Of a stretch of 64,000 nt of DNA, positions 36,378-44,181 are shown in pieces (position 1 is the stretch's first letter; every line of letters begins with the position of its first letter). This stretch comes from Amycolatopsis sp. WAC 01376. GTDB taxonomy: Bacteria > Actinomycetota > Actinomycetes > Mycobacteriales > Pseudonocardiaceae. The position numbers and the translations under genes were made by a program. The notes below the pieces were generated by a model. The model was given only the letters and a program-made list of their open reading frames with translations. It ran no database searches and had not been told where the DNA came from. The stretch covers positions 558,001 through 622,000 of the forward strand of contig NZ_QHKL01000003.1 in the NCBI RefSeq assembly GCF_003947415.1. Direction: 5' to 3'.

Positions 36378-38294
36378 ATGACCGAGGTCGAACGGCTCAA
36401 CTACGACGTGGTGGTGATCGGGGCAGGCGGCGCCGGTCTCCGCGCGGTCATCGAAGCCCGTGAACGCGGCTTCAGCGTCGCGGTGGTGTGCAAATCGCTG
36501 TTCGGCAAGGCGCATACGGTGATGGCCGAAGGCGGCTGCGCGGCGTCGATGGGCAACGCGAACTCGAACGACAACTGGCAGGTGCACTTCCGCGACACCA
36601 TGCGTGGCGGGAAGTTCCTCAACAACTGGCGGATGGCCGAGCTCCATGCGAAGGAGGCGCCGGACCGGGTCTGGGAACTGGAGACCTACGGCGCGCTGTT
36701 CGACCGCACCGCCGACGGCCGGATCAGTCAGCGCAACTTCGGCGGGCACACGTATCCGCGGCTGGCGCACGTCGGCGACCGCACCGGACTCGAACTGATC
36801 CGCACGATGCAGCAGAAAATCGTTTCGCTGCAACAAGAGGACTTCAAGGAGACCGGCGACTACGAGGCGAGGATCAAGGTCTTCGCCGAATGCACGATCA
36901 CCGAGCTGCTGACCGACGACGGCCGGATCTCGGGTGCCTTCGGGTATTGGCGCGAGAGCGGCCGGTTCATCCTGTTCGAGTCGCCGGCGGTGGTGCTGGC
37001 CACCGGCGGCATCGGGAAGTCGTTCAAGGTCACCTCGAACTCGTGGGAGTACACCGGTGACGGGCACGCGCTGGCGCTGCGGGCCGGGGCGACGCTCATC
37101 AACATGGAGTTCGTCCAGTTCCACCCGACGGGCATGGTCTGGCCGCCGAGTGTGAAGGGGATCCTGGTCACCGAAGGCGTCCGTGGTGACGGCGGGGTTC
37201 TCAAGAACACCGACGACAAGCGGTTCATGTTCTCCTACGTCCCCGACGTGTTCAAGGGGCAGTACGCGGACAGCGAGGAAGAAGCCGACCGCTGGTACAC
37301 CGACCAGGAGAAGAACCGCCGCACCCCGGACCTGCTGCCGCGGGACGAGGTCGCGCGCGCGATCAACACCGAGGTCAAGGAGGGCCGGGGGTCGCCGCAC
37401 GGCGGGGTCTTCCTCGACATCGCCAGCAGGCTGCCCGCGGAGGAGATCCGCAAACGGCTGCCGTCGATGTACCACCAGTTCAAGGAACTCGCCGACGTCG
37501 ACATCACGAAGGAGCCGATGGAGGTCGGCCCCACCTGTCACTACGTGATGGGCGGGATCGAGGTCGACCCGGACACCGCGTCGTCGAGCGTGCCGGGGCT
37601 GTTCGCCGCGGGCGAGTGCTCGGGCGGGATGCACGGTTCGAACCGGCTCGGCGGCAACTCGCTTTCGGATCTGCTCGTCTTCGGCCGCCGCGCGGGACTC
37701 GGTGCCGCGTCCTACGTGTCGGAACTGAAGGATCGCCCCAAGGTCGATCAGTCCGATGTGGACGCCGCCGCGGCGATGGCGCTCGCGCCGTTCGACCCGC
37801 CGGGTGACGGTGTCGAGGAGAATCCGTACAGCCTGCACACCGAACTGCAGCAGTCGATGAACGACCTCGTCGGCATCATCCGGAAATCGGAGGAGATCGA
37901 GCGGGCGCTGGAGAAGCTCGGGGAACTGCGCGAGCGGATCAAGCGGGTCACCGTCGAAGGTCACCGGCAGTTCAACCCCGGCTGGCATCTCGCCGTCGAC
38001 CTGCGCAACATGCTGATGGTCAGCGAATGCGTGGCGCGGGCCGCGTTGCTGCGGACCGAAAGCCGGGGCGGGCACACCCGCGACGACCACCCGGGCATGG
38101 ACGCCCAGTGGCGCAACAAACTCCTGGTCTGCTCGGCCACGCCGGGCGACAACCCGGTGGTGCCGGAAGTCGGCATCGAGGTCAAGGAACAGACCCCGCT
38201 GCGGCAGGATCTGCTGGAACTGTTCGAACTCTCCGAGCTGGGGAAGTACTACACCGACGAAGAACTGGCCTCGCACCCCGGGAGCCCGGCATGA
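36378..38294 (+). CDS. sdhA: Succinate dehydrogenase flavoprotein subunit
   Basis: Oxidises succinate to fumarate with covalent FAD. The 638-residue protein has the FAD motif VVVIGAGGAGLRAVIEA, the flavin-linking His in KAHTVMAEGGCAASMGN, the substrate site FVQFHPTGM and the catalytic Arg in TEGVRGDGGVL, with NRLGGNSLSDLLVFGRRAG near residue 430. Length and motifs match the Rv0248c type. ATG 36378 follows GAGGTGG at 8 nt; a GTG at 36366 would overlap that RBS. Its stop overlaps sdhB by 4 nt. Confidence 0.95.
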   Translation: MTEVERLNYDVVVIGAGGAGLRAVIEARERGFSVAVVCKSLFGKAHTVMAEGGCAASMGNANSNDNWQVHFRDTMRGGKFLNNWRMAELHAKEAPDRVWELETYGALFDRTADGRISQRNFGGHTYPRLAHVGDRTGLELIRTMQQKIVSLQQEDFKETGDYEARIKVFAECTITELLTDDGRISGAFGYWRESGRFILFESPAVVLATGGIGKSFKVTSNSWEYTGDGHALALRAGATLINMEFVQFHPTGMVWPPSVKGILVTEGVRGDGGVLKNTDDKRFMFSYVPDVFKGQYADSEEEADRWYTDQEKNRRTPDLLPRDEVARAINTEVKEGRGSPHGGVFLDIASRLPAEEIRKRLPSMYHQFKELADVDITKEPMEVGPTCHYVMGGIEVDPDTASSSVPGLFAAGECSGGMHGSNRLGGNSLSDLLVFGRRAGLGAASYVSELKDRPKVDQSDVDAAAAMALAPFDPPGDGVEENPYSLHTELQQSMNDLVGIIRKSEEIERALEKLGELRERIKRVTVEGHRQFNPGWHLAVDLRNMLMVSECVARAALLRTESRGGHTRDDHPGMDAQWRNKLLVCSATPGDNPVVPEVGIEVKEQTPLRQDLLELFELSELGKYYTDEELASHPGSPA

Positions 38295-39043
38295 GCTACA
38301 AGGCGAGTTTCCGGGTGTGGCGCGGCGACGCCGACTCCGGTGAGCTGAAGGACTACAGCGTCGAAGTCAACGAGGGCGAGGTCGTCCTCGACATCATCCA
38401 CCGGTTGCAGGCCACCCAGGCCTCGGATCTGGCGGTGCGGTGGAACTGCAAGGCAGGCAAATGCGGTTCGTGCTCGGCGGAGATCAACGGCAAGCCGCGG
38501 CTGCTGTGCATGACCCGGATGTCGACCTTCACCGAGGACGAGGTCATCACCGTGACGCCGATGCGGACGTTCCCGGTGATCCGGGACCTGGTGACCGACG
38601 TGTCGTTCAACTACACCAAGGCCCGCGAGATCCCCTCGTTCACGCCGCCGCCGGAGCTGAAGCCGGGGGAGTACCGGATGCAGCAGGTGGACGTCGAGCG
38701 CTCGCAGGAGTTCCGCAAGTGCATCGAGTGCTTCCTGTGCCAGAACACCTGCCACGTGGTGCGTGACCACGAGGAGAACAAGGAGTCCTTCGCCGGGCCC
38801 CGGTACCTGATGCGGATCGCCGAACTCGAAATGCACCCCCTCGACGTCGCCGACCGGCGGGACTCGGCGCAGGAGGAACACGGGCTTGGCTACTGCAACA
38901 TCACCAAATGCTGCTCGGACGTGTGCCCGGAAGGCATCCACATCACCGACAACGCGCTGATCCCGATGAAGGAACGCGTCGCGGACCGGAAGTACGACCC
39001 CATCGTATGGCTGGGGAACAAGCTGTTCCGGCGGGACAAGTAG
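38291..39043 (+). CDS. sdhB: Succinate dehydrogenase iron-sulfur subunit
   Basis: Carries electrons from SdhA to the membrane. The 250-residue protein has the [2Fe-2S] cysteines in NCKAGKCGSCSAEINGKPRLLC and the two cluster motifs CIECFLCQNTCH and CNITKCCSDVCPEG for [4Fe-4S] and [3Fe-4S] centres. ATG 38291 overlaps the sdhA stop (ATGA). Last gene of the four-gene operon; a 13-bp hairpin 13 bp after the stop is the likely terminator. Confidence 0.95.
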   Translation: MSYKASFRVWRGDADSGELKDYSVEVNEGEVVLDIIHRLQATQASDLAVRWNCKAGKCGSCSAEINGKPRLLCMTRMSTFTEDEVITVTPMRTFPVIRDLVTDVSFNYTKAREIPSFTPPPELKPGEYRMQQVDVERSQEFRKCIECFLCQNTCHVVRDHEENKESFAGPRYLMRIAELEMHPLDVADRRDSAQEEHGLGYCNITKCCSDVCPEGIHITDNALIPMKERVADRKYDPIVWLGNKLFRRDK

Positions 39044-39056
39044 TCGCCTCTCGTGA

Positions 39057-39088
39057 GTGGTAAGGACGGCTCTAACCGTCCTTACCAC
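39057..39088. terminator. Hairpin after sdhB
   Basis: GTGGTAAGGACGG (39057-39069) and CCGTCCTTACCAC (39076-39088) form a perfect 13-bp stem with a CTCTAA loop, just after the sdh operon. Preceded by CGTGA, linking it to family C (GTGAGTGG). Confidence 0.75.
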
Positions 39089-39559
39089 GTAGCTTGAGGT
39101 GATCTTGGACGGGGTTTTGATCGCAAGTGGCGACGGTTGCCGCAGGTCAAGCGCTCGGTTGCCCTGGCCGACGGGATCCGGCACGCCCCAGCGTCCACTG
39201 TGGACACAATTCGATGACTGAATGCCTGATTGATGCCGAAATGGGCGGTTCTTTCAAGGGGTCGTGAGTGGCAAAGGTCGTTCTAACGCTCATTGCCACT
39301 CACGACCCCCGCTCGCAGCTGTGCAAAGCACCCAAATCGGGCACCTTGATCCGGACTGGCGTCCCGTGTGGACAGTCGCGCCTCGGGGCCACTGTCGGTG
39401 ACTTGTCCGGCTTGATCGAGCAGGCCGGCAGCCGCTCAAGATCAACTTAAGCTACGTGGCATTGGGTTCTAACCGTCCTTCCCGCTCATGAGCTTTTATT
39501 CGTTTGCCCCCGCTCACCCGCCTGTCGCACACTTACCGCACACCGACCGAGGAGGACGC
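39089..39559. other. Gene-free, repeat-marked stretch before the 22-codon gene
   Basis: No convincing gene in 471 bp. It holds the family-C hairpin at 39258-39309 and a pair of echoes of the sdhB terminator: AAGCTACGTGG at 39449-39459 is the inverse of CCACGTAGCTT at 39085-39095, and TCTAACCGTCCTT is at both 39071-39083 and 39468-39480. Confidence 0.6.
39258..39309. repeat. Long hairpin, family C
   Basis: Perfect 17-nt arms GGGGTCGTGAGTGGCAA (39258-39274) and TTGCCACTCACGACCCC (39293-39309) around an 18-nt loop. Shares GTCGTGAGTGGC with the inverted repeat at 30088/30480. Confidence 0.82.
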
Positions 39560-39628
39560 ATGACGCGACGTTGTTACGCCATGGCCCTTGGTATGGAAGA
39601 GAAACACGGCTCCCCGCCGTCGTACTAG
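39560..39628 (+). CDS. Candidate 22-residue small protein MTRRCYAMALGMEEKHGSPP...
   Basis: ATG at 39560 has a near-perfect Shine-Dalgarno, GAGGAGG with 4 nt spacing, and opens 22 codons ending ...GSPPSY-TAG. A strong intrinsic terminator starts 19 bp later, so the whole unit is about 150 nt long: RBS, short gene and terminator. Two prolines and a tyrosine precede the stop. tRNA-Glu begins 127 bp after it. It may be a real small protein or a structured small RNA that happens to contain a frame. I do not recognise the family. Confidence 0.5.
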   Translation: MTRRCYAMALGMEEKHGSPPSY

Positions 39629-39646
39629 CACGACGTCGCACTGTGG

Positions 39647-39686
39647 AGCCGCCCTTCGGGAAACCGAACCGGGCGGCTTTTTCTTT
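39647..39686 (+). terminator. Intrinsic terminator with U-tract
   Basis: AGCCGCCC pairs with GGGCGGCT; inside, TTCGG pairs with CCGAA around a GAAA tetraloop, with a CC bulge. TTTTTCTTT follows. The only classical U-tract terminator seen in the window. It ends the 22-codon unit and insulates tRNA-Glu. Confidence 0.85.
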
Positions 39687-39754
39687 CGGTGAACCCTGAC
39701 TTCTGGAACGAAGCAGTCCGGTGCGCGTGCGTGCCGGACTGTGTTCCAGGCCAA

Positions 39755-39826
39755 GGCGCGTTGGTCCAGCGGAAGGGATACCGGGTTTTCACCCCGGTGA
39801 CGTGGGTTCGACTCCCACACGCGCTA
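39755..39826 (+). tRNA. tRNA-Glu (anticodon UUC)
   Basis: A 72-nt cloverleaf. Acceptor stem GGCGCGT/ACGCGCT (first pair G-U), discriminator A at 39826. Anticodon stem CCGGG/CCCGG with loop TTTTCAC gives anticodon TTC. T arm GTGGG-TTCGACT-CCCAC. CCA is not encoded. The sequence resembles other actinobacterial tRNA-Glu(UUC). Confidence 0.95.
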
Positions 39827-39868
39827 CGCCCCGGCACGGCGGGGAAACCTGTTCCGTCGTACCGGTGC

Positions 39869-39900
39869 GGCGGTGTGGGGCCCGTGTGCCCCATACCGCC
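39869..39900. terminator. Hairpin downstream of tRNA-Glu
   Basis: A 13-bp stem with one G-U pair (GGCGGTGTGGGGC with GCCCCATACCGCC) and a 6-nt loop, 42 bp after the tRNA. Probable transcript end; it could also serve the convergent methyltransferase gene. Confidence 0.6.
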
Positions 39901-39973
39901 AGACGCGCACGGTCCGGCGACCGGCCGGGATTCATAGCCCCGGCCAGCCTGGCTCGACACCAGGGTGCGCGAC

Positions 39974-40417
39974 TCAGGACACTTTGCGGGCGCTGTGCAC
40001 GTCGCCGCTCTCGTGGCGATGCAGCACGATGTCCTGGAAGCCGTTGTCGCGCAAGCCTTCTTCCAAGGTGAGCCCGTTGGTGGCGACGGCAACGAGCAGC
40101 CCGCCCGTCACGAGGCTCGCGGCGATGCGGCCCAGAGGGCCGGAAGAGTCCAGGAAAGCCAGGACGATGTCGAAGGCACCCATCACCGGCAACCGGGCGA
40201 GCTGGTGGACCTCGTAGGAGATCCCGACGGGGTCGCGTTCCTCTTCGCGCTGGGCGGCCGCGATCAGCGTCTGATCCGCGTCGACGCCGACCACGCGGCG
40301 TGCGCCCTTTTCGCGGAACAAGCGTGGATAGCGGCCATCGCCGCACCCGACGACCAGGACCGACCTGCCCGCCAGGTCCGGCAGTGCTTCGAGCAGCGTT
40401 GCGGCCTGGTCCGCCAT
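39974..40417 (-). CDS. Class I SAM-dependent methyltransferase, short
   Basis: A 147-residue Rossmann methyltransferase. Motif I is SVLVVGCGDGRYPRLF, the acidic end of strand 2 is VVGVDADQTLIAAA, and motif IV lies in GAFDIVLAFLD. It is shorter than most family members (200-250 residues) and lacks a clear substrate-binding extension, so it may be a reduced or specialised form. ATG 40417 is 7 nt after TAGCGT, giving a leaderless mRNA. The substrate is unknown. Confidence 0.78.
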   Translation of the reverse strand: MADQAATLLEALPDLAGRSVLVVGCGDGRYPRLFREKGARRVVGVDADQTLIAAAQREEERDPVGISYEVHQLARLPVMGAFDIVLAFLDSSGPLGRIAASLVTGGLLVAVATNGLTLEEGLRDNGFQDIVLHRHESGDVHSARKVS

Positions 40418-40477
40418 ACGGCCGACGCTAGCCGACGCGGCACCGTCCTGACAGGACCAAGAGGCCTATCTCAGAGC

Positions 40478-40525
40478 GCGCGAAGGCCCCTTCCTGCGCC
40501 TAAGGGTAAGGAGGAGGCCTCAGAG
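40478..40525. repeat. Degenerate family-B-like inverted repeat
   Basis: GCGAAGGCCCCTTCC is followed by GGAGGAGGCCT; only part of the arms still pairs. Lies between the methyltransferase start and the secreted-protein stop. Probably a decayed copy. Confidence 0.4.
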
Positions 40526-40565
40526 AGCCGGCCCGCATGTGATAGCCGAGCGTCTACTCTCACGA

Positions 40566-40793
40566 TCACTTGGACCAGTGGTACCACCATTTCTGGTTGT
40601 CCTCCATGAAGCAAGGCCAGGTCTGGTATCCCTTGACATCATGCCAGTAGCGGTTGTTTTCGCAGCTGTCCCAGGTCTCGAATGGTCCAAGGAGGCCACT
40701 GGCCTCGGTGGTGTCGACACTTGCCGACGCGACTCCTGCCAGGGAAATCATGCCAACCGCAATGGACGCGACGGTCACCGAAAGACGTTTCAT
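40566..40793 (-). CDS. Small secreted protein with one cysteine pair
   Basis: A 75-residue precursor. The signal peptide MKRLSVTVASIAVGMISLAGVASAS has a cleavage site after ASA; the mature part of about 50 residues is aromatic and has two cysteines: GPFETWDSCENNRYWHDVKGYQTWPCF then KWWYHW at the C-terminus. Similar short proteins with a C-x-R-x-G-Y/W-x-C-x-WY layout are common in Streptomyces and relatives, function unknown. ATG 40793 follows GGGGG. Divergent from another small secreted protein across an AT-richer gap. Confidence 0.75.
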   Translation of the reverse strand: MKRLSVTVASIAVGMISLAGVASASVDTTEASGLLGPFETWDSCENNRYWHDVKGYQTWPCFMEDNQKWWYHWSK

Positions 40794-40805
40794 CAAAACC
40801 CCCAT

Positions 40806-41168
40806 AGTCGCAAAAGTTTCTCTGTCCGAGCGGACAGTCGAAAGTTACCCCCATTTTATGTGAAGATCATTCCGCTGATTGGGTGATGTCCCGGTTGACT
40901 ATTACGGCGGCGTTTGACGGACTCAATTCGTCGTATTTCCTGATTTTTCAGTGTGGTTCGCTACGGATTTCGGCGAGCGGCCGATCGCGGGCGGTCGTTC
41001 GGCACCGTGGCCTGCTCCAAAGGATCCAAGGTCCGGTGAGGGCCCGCCTGAAGGGGCATGGGGGCGTGGACAAGGTGATCATCCGTTCGGAGGTATGGAG
41101 GCGTCTGCGGGAGCGGTACTACTTGAAATTGATTTCGCGAGTATTGCTCCTGAGGGGAAGGCTCTGTG
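40806..41168. other. AT-richer gap between two divergent secreted-protein genes
   Basis: No gene seen. Parts (e.g. 40850-40960 and 41110-41140) are visibly poorer in G+C than the rest of the window (TTGACTATTACGG, TCGTATTTCCTGATTTTTC). Likely holds both promoters and may mark acquired DNA. Confidence 0.5.
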
Positions 41169-41495
41169 ATGCGTAGATCTTTCGGCACTTTATTGGCTGC
41201 ACTGGCAATGATCGCGGCAGGCGTGATTTCGGCGCCGGTGGCGAATGCTTCTCCGGAAACGTTGCTTTGGTCCTGTGGTTCATCGTGGAATCCGTACGAC
41301 CCTGAGCAGGGCAGTGGTGCGGCCTGGTCATCGTGTTCCTCGGATGCGCCGGCGTCGCTGCGTCATCGCGTAGGTATCTGGTGCAATGGTAACGGGCCCT
41401 GGTGGGGCTCATGGACCACGAAGGACCGCCTTTCGACGACCTATTGCTCAGGTGGGGAGCGAGCGACGAACTCCGCGGTGGATTTCTACTACTGA
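41169..41495 (+). CDS. Small secreted protein with cysteines
   Basis: A 108-residue precursor. Signal peptide MRRSFGTLLAALAMIAAGVISAPVANAS with AxA cleavage; the mature part has four cysteines: WSCGSSW, SSCSSDAP, IWCNGNGPWW and TYCSGG, spaced as two likely disulfides, ending AVDFYY. ATG 41169 follows GAGGGGAAGG. I do not recognise the family. Paired divergently with the other small secreted gene and in the same AT-richer spot, so both may belong to one transferred unit. Confidence 0.7.
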   Translation: MRRSFGTLLAALAMIAAGVISAPVANASPETLLWSCGSSWNPYDPEQGSGAAWSSCSSDAPASLRHRVGIWCNGNGPWWGSWTTKDRLSTTYCSGGERATNSAVDFYY

Positions 41496-41545
41496 TTCGA
41501 ATTCGAGTGTGGCGTGGTCATATCCCGGCAATAGCCGAAAAGGCG

Positions 41546-41579
41546 AGATGCCCCGCTGCGAGCTCGCAGCGGGGCATCT
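41546..41579. terminator. Perfect 34-bp palindrome (bidirectional terminator)
   Basis: AGATGCCCCGCTGCGAG followed by its exact reverse complement, between the convergent secreted-protein gene and gluD. Confidence 0.88.
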
Positions 41580-41608
41580 TGAGAACTATCGGAGGGGTCA
41601 GCCTGGCG

Positions 41609-42478
41609 TCAGGCCGAGGCCGCGGCTCCGAGCCCGGTCTCCTCGGCCTTCTTCTCGTCCAGGTCGATGTGCTTCTTGCTGCGCCGGTTGCGCTTCTCGA
41701 GGTACGTCGCCAGCGCTGTCAGCAGGAGGCACAGGCCGACGTAGATGCCGGTCGCGACCAGCGTCGACGGCACGATCGGGCGGCCGAACTCGCCCTGCGT
41801 GCCGATGTAGCGCGCGTAGTACAGCAGTTCCTGGAACGTGATGATGAAGCCCAGCGCGGTGTCCTTGAGCAGCACGACCAGCTGGCTGATGATCGTCGGC
41901 AGCATCGCACGGATGGCCTGCGGCAGCAGGACCGTGAACATCACCTGGGTCTTGCGCATGCCGAGCGCGTACGCGGCTTCCGCCTGCCCCTTGGGCAGGG
42001 CTTGGATACCCGCGCGGAAGACCTCGGCGAGCACTGAGCCGTTGTACAGGGTCAGGCCGAAGACCACACCGAGGAACGGGGTCATCGGGACGCCGACGGC
42101 CGGGAGGCCGAAGTAGAAGAGGAACATCAGGATCAGCGCGGGGATGGCGCGGAAGAACTCCACGATCGCCCCGGAGACACGGCGGATCCAGACGTGGTCG
42201 GACAGGCGGCCCGCGGCGAACACGGCACCGAAGATCAGCGCGAGTACGGCGGCGACCACGAACGCCCGCAGGGTCTCGAGCACTGCGTTGAGCAGGTCGA
42301 TCTGGACCTGCTGGTACTGGAGCCATTCCCACTTGCGCGCGTCGAACTGGCCGGTGTCGTAGAACCGGTAGACGACGAACGCGAGCAACGCGGCGATGGC
42401 CAGGACACCGATGACCGCGTAGAGCCGGTGGCGCGTCCGGGCTTTGGGGCCGGGGACGTCGAACAGGACACTGCTCAT
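41609..42478 (-). CDS. gluD: Glutamate-type ABC transporter permease
   Basis: One of two membrane subunits of a polar amino-acid importer. The 289-residue protein has a cytosolic N-terminus, about five or six helices and the EAA-loop ALGMRKTQVMFTVLLPQAIRAMLPTII that docks the ATPase. It has a charged C-terminal tail (EKRNRRSKKHIDLDEKKAEE). ATG 42478 overlaps the gluC stop by 4 nt. In Corynebacterium gluABCD lies next to recA-recX, and here the same cluster lies between recX and miaB, which supports the assignment. Confidence 0.9.
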   Translation of the reverse strand: MSSVLFDVPGPKARTRHRLYAVIGVLAIAALLAFVVYRFYDTGQFDARKWEWLQYQQVQIDLLNAVLETLRAFVVAAVLALIFGAVFAAGRLSDHVWIRRVSGAIVEFFRAIPALILMFLFYFGLPAVGVPMTPFLGVVFGLTLYNGSVLAEVFRAGIQALPKGQAEAAYALGMRKTQVMFTVLLPQAIRAMLPTIISQLVVLLKDTALGFIITFQELLYYARYIGTQGEFGRPIVPSTLVATGIYVGLCLLLTALATYLEKRNRRSKKHIDLDEKKAEETGLGAAASA

Positions 42479-43122
42479 CGGGCCACGCTCCAGCGCTTCT
42501 CCAGGCTCCGCTGGACGAGGGAAAGTACGGCGACCAGGATGATGAAGCCGAGTGCGACCCACAGGAGGCCGATCAGCTGGTTGTCACCCCGCTCGGAAAG
42601 GTACGACCGGATCGCGCCGGCCTCGGCGACCGAGAAACCCGCGGCGATCGTGGTGTTCTTCAACAACGCGATCAGGGTGCTGATCATCGGCGGCGCCACC
42701 GAGCGCAGCGCCTGCGGCAGGACGATCTGGCCGAGGATCTGGCCGAACGTCAGCCCCAGCGCGCGCCCGGCCTCCGCCTGGCCGACCGGGACGGTGTTGA
42801 TACCGGATCGGACGACCTCGCAGATGAACGCCGAGGTGTACACGGTCAGTGCCACGACCGCGGCGGTGAAGAAGCTGAGCTTGACGATGTCCAGCAACGG
42901 ATACGCGAACACGAAGAACGCGAAGACGAGGGTCAGCGGAGTGTTGCGGATGAGGGTCACGTAGGTCGTTCCCGCGGCGCGGAACGCCAGGACCGGACTC
43001 ACGCGCATCATCGCCAGAATCGTGCCGAAGATCAGGCTGCCGATGGCGGCCCAGATGAACAGTTCGATCGTGGTGAGGAAGAACGGACCGTAGAGGTCCA
43101 GGTTGTCGAGCAGGACGTTCAT
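42475..43122 (-). CDS. gluC: Glutamate-type ABC transporter permease
   Basis: The second membrane subunit, 215 residues, with the EAA loop in AGRALGLTFGQILGQIVLPQALRSVAPPMIS and the family segment TLIRNTPLTLVFAFFVFAYP. It forms the heterodimeric channel with GluD. The start ATG is at 43122. It lies 85 bp downstream of gluB and overlaps gluD by 4 nt; the order on the strand is gluA-gluB-gluC-gluD. Confidence 0.9.
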   Translation of the reverse strand: MNVLLDNLDLYGPFFLTTIELFIWAAIGSLIFGTILAMMRVSPVLAFRAAGTTYVTLIRNTPLTLVFAFFVFAYPLLDIVKLSFFTAAVVALTVYTSAFICEVVRSGINTVPVGQAEAGRALGLTFGQILGQIVLPQALRSVAPPMISTLIALLKNTTIAAGFSVAEAGAIRSYLSERGDNQLIGLLWVALGFIILVAVLSLVQRSLEKRWSVAR

Positions 43123-43207
43123 GGAGCCTTTCCCCGCTGCCGTCGACTGGAGGTGGGTGTGGAGCGGCCGGTGAACCCGTCACGGGTCCACCGGCCGCTG
43201 GACTACA

Positions 43208-44125
43208 TCAGTACTTCTGGAGGGTGGGCTTCTGCGCGGCCGAACCCGACTTGCCGAGGGTGGCGTCGTAGATCTTCTGCCAGGTGCCGTCGTCCAGCGC
43301 CTTCTGCAGGGTGTCGTTGATCTTGTCGCGAAGGACCTTGTCGTCCTTCTTCAGGCCGATACCGTACGGCTCCTTCGAGAAGGTCTTGCCGACGACCTTG
43401 AGGGTTTCGGAGTCCTCCGAAGCGAAGCCCTTGAGGATCGCGTCGTCGGTGGTGACGGCGTCGACCTCCTTGGTGGTGAGCTTCTCGACGCACTGCGAGT
43501 ACTTCTGGAACTCGACGATGTTGCCGGGCTCGGTCAGGTTCTGCTCGCGAATGCGCTGGATCGGGGTCGAACCGGTGACCGAGCAGACCTTCTTGCCCTT
43601 CAAGGTCTCCGGGCCGGTGATCGCCGACTCGTCCTTGCGCACCAGCAGGTCCTGGCCGGCTTCGAAGTACGGGCCGGCGAAGGAGATCTGCGCCTTGCGC
43701 TTGTCGTTGATCGTGTAGGTGCCGACGTAGTAGTCGACGTCGCCGTTCACGATGGCCTGCTCACGGGCGCCGGAGTCGACCGTCTTGAAGGTGATCTTGT
43801 CTTCGCCGAAGCCGAGGCTGGCGGCGACGAGCTTCGCGATCTCGATGTCGAAACCGGTGAACTTGCCGCTCGTCGGGTCCTTGCGGCCGAGTCCGGGCTG
43901 GTCGTCCTTGGCGCCGAGGGTCAGCTTGCCCGCGGCCTTGATCTTCGCGAAGGCCGGGGAGCCCGCGAGGTCGACGTTCGTCGCCACCGTGTACTGGGGC
44001 AGCTGCGCACCGGCGTTCGCGCCTTCGGAGCTGCCGCCCGGCGAGCTGGGCGTGCCTTCCTTGCCGCAAGCGGTCAGCGCGAGACTGCCGACGAGCAGTC
44101 CCGCCGCTAGGGTGCGGATCCTCAT
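43208..44125 (-). CDS. gluB: Glutamate-binding lipoprotein
   Basis: Extracytoplasmic receptor of the importer, 305 residues. The lipoprotein signal MRIRTLAAGLLVGSLALTACG ends in the lipobox LTAC. A Ser/Gly linker leads to the type II binding fold (KLTLGAKDDQPGLGRKDPTSGKFTGFDIEIAKLVAASL, then a hinge and DAVTTDDAILKGFA). ATG 44125 is preceded by GGAGAGG; a longer frame into gluA is rejected. Glutamate as ligand is inferred from gene order. Confidence 0.92.
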   Translation of the reverse strand: MRIRTLAAGLLVGSLALTACGKEGTPSSPGGSSEGANAGAQLPQYTVATNVDLAGSPAFAKIKAAGKLTLGAKDDQPGLGRKDPTSGKFTGFDIEIAKLVAASLGFGEDKITFKTVDSGAREQAIVNGDVDYYVGTYTINDKRKAQISFAGPYFEAGQDLLVRKDESAITGPETLKGKKVCSVTGSTPIQRIREQNLTEPGNIVEFQKYSQCVEKLTTKEVDAVTTDDAILKGFASEDSETLKVVGKTFSKEPYGIGLKKDDKVLRDKINDTLQKALDDGTWQKIYDATLGKSGSAAQKPTLQKY

Positions 44126-44181
44126 GTGAACCTCTCCTGTTTCTTCCGTCGATGCGGCACGAGCCCGCGCCGCGGAAACGC

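Noticed and set aside
39900..39960. Second tRNA-like fold after tRNA-Glu
   Set aside because: A GGCCGGG/CCCCGGCC stem is present, but there is no acceptor stem, T arm or valid anticodon loop.
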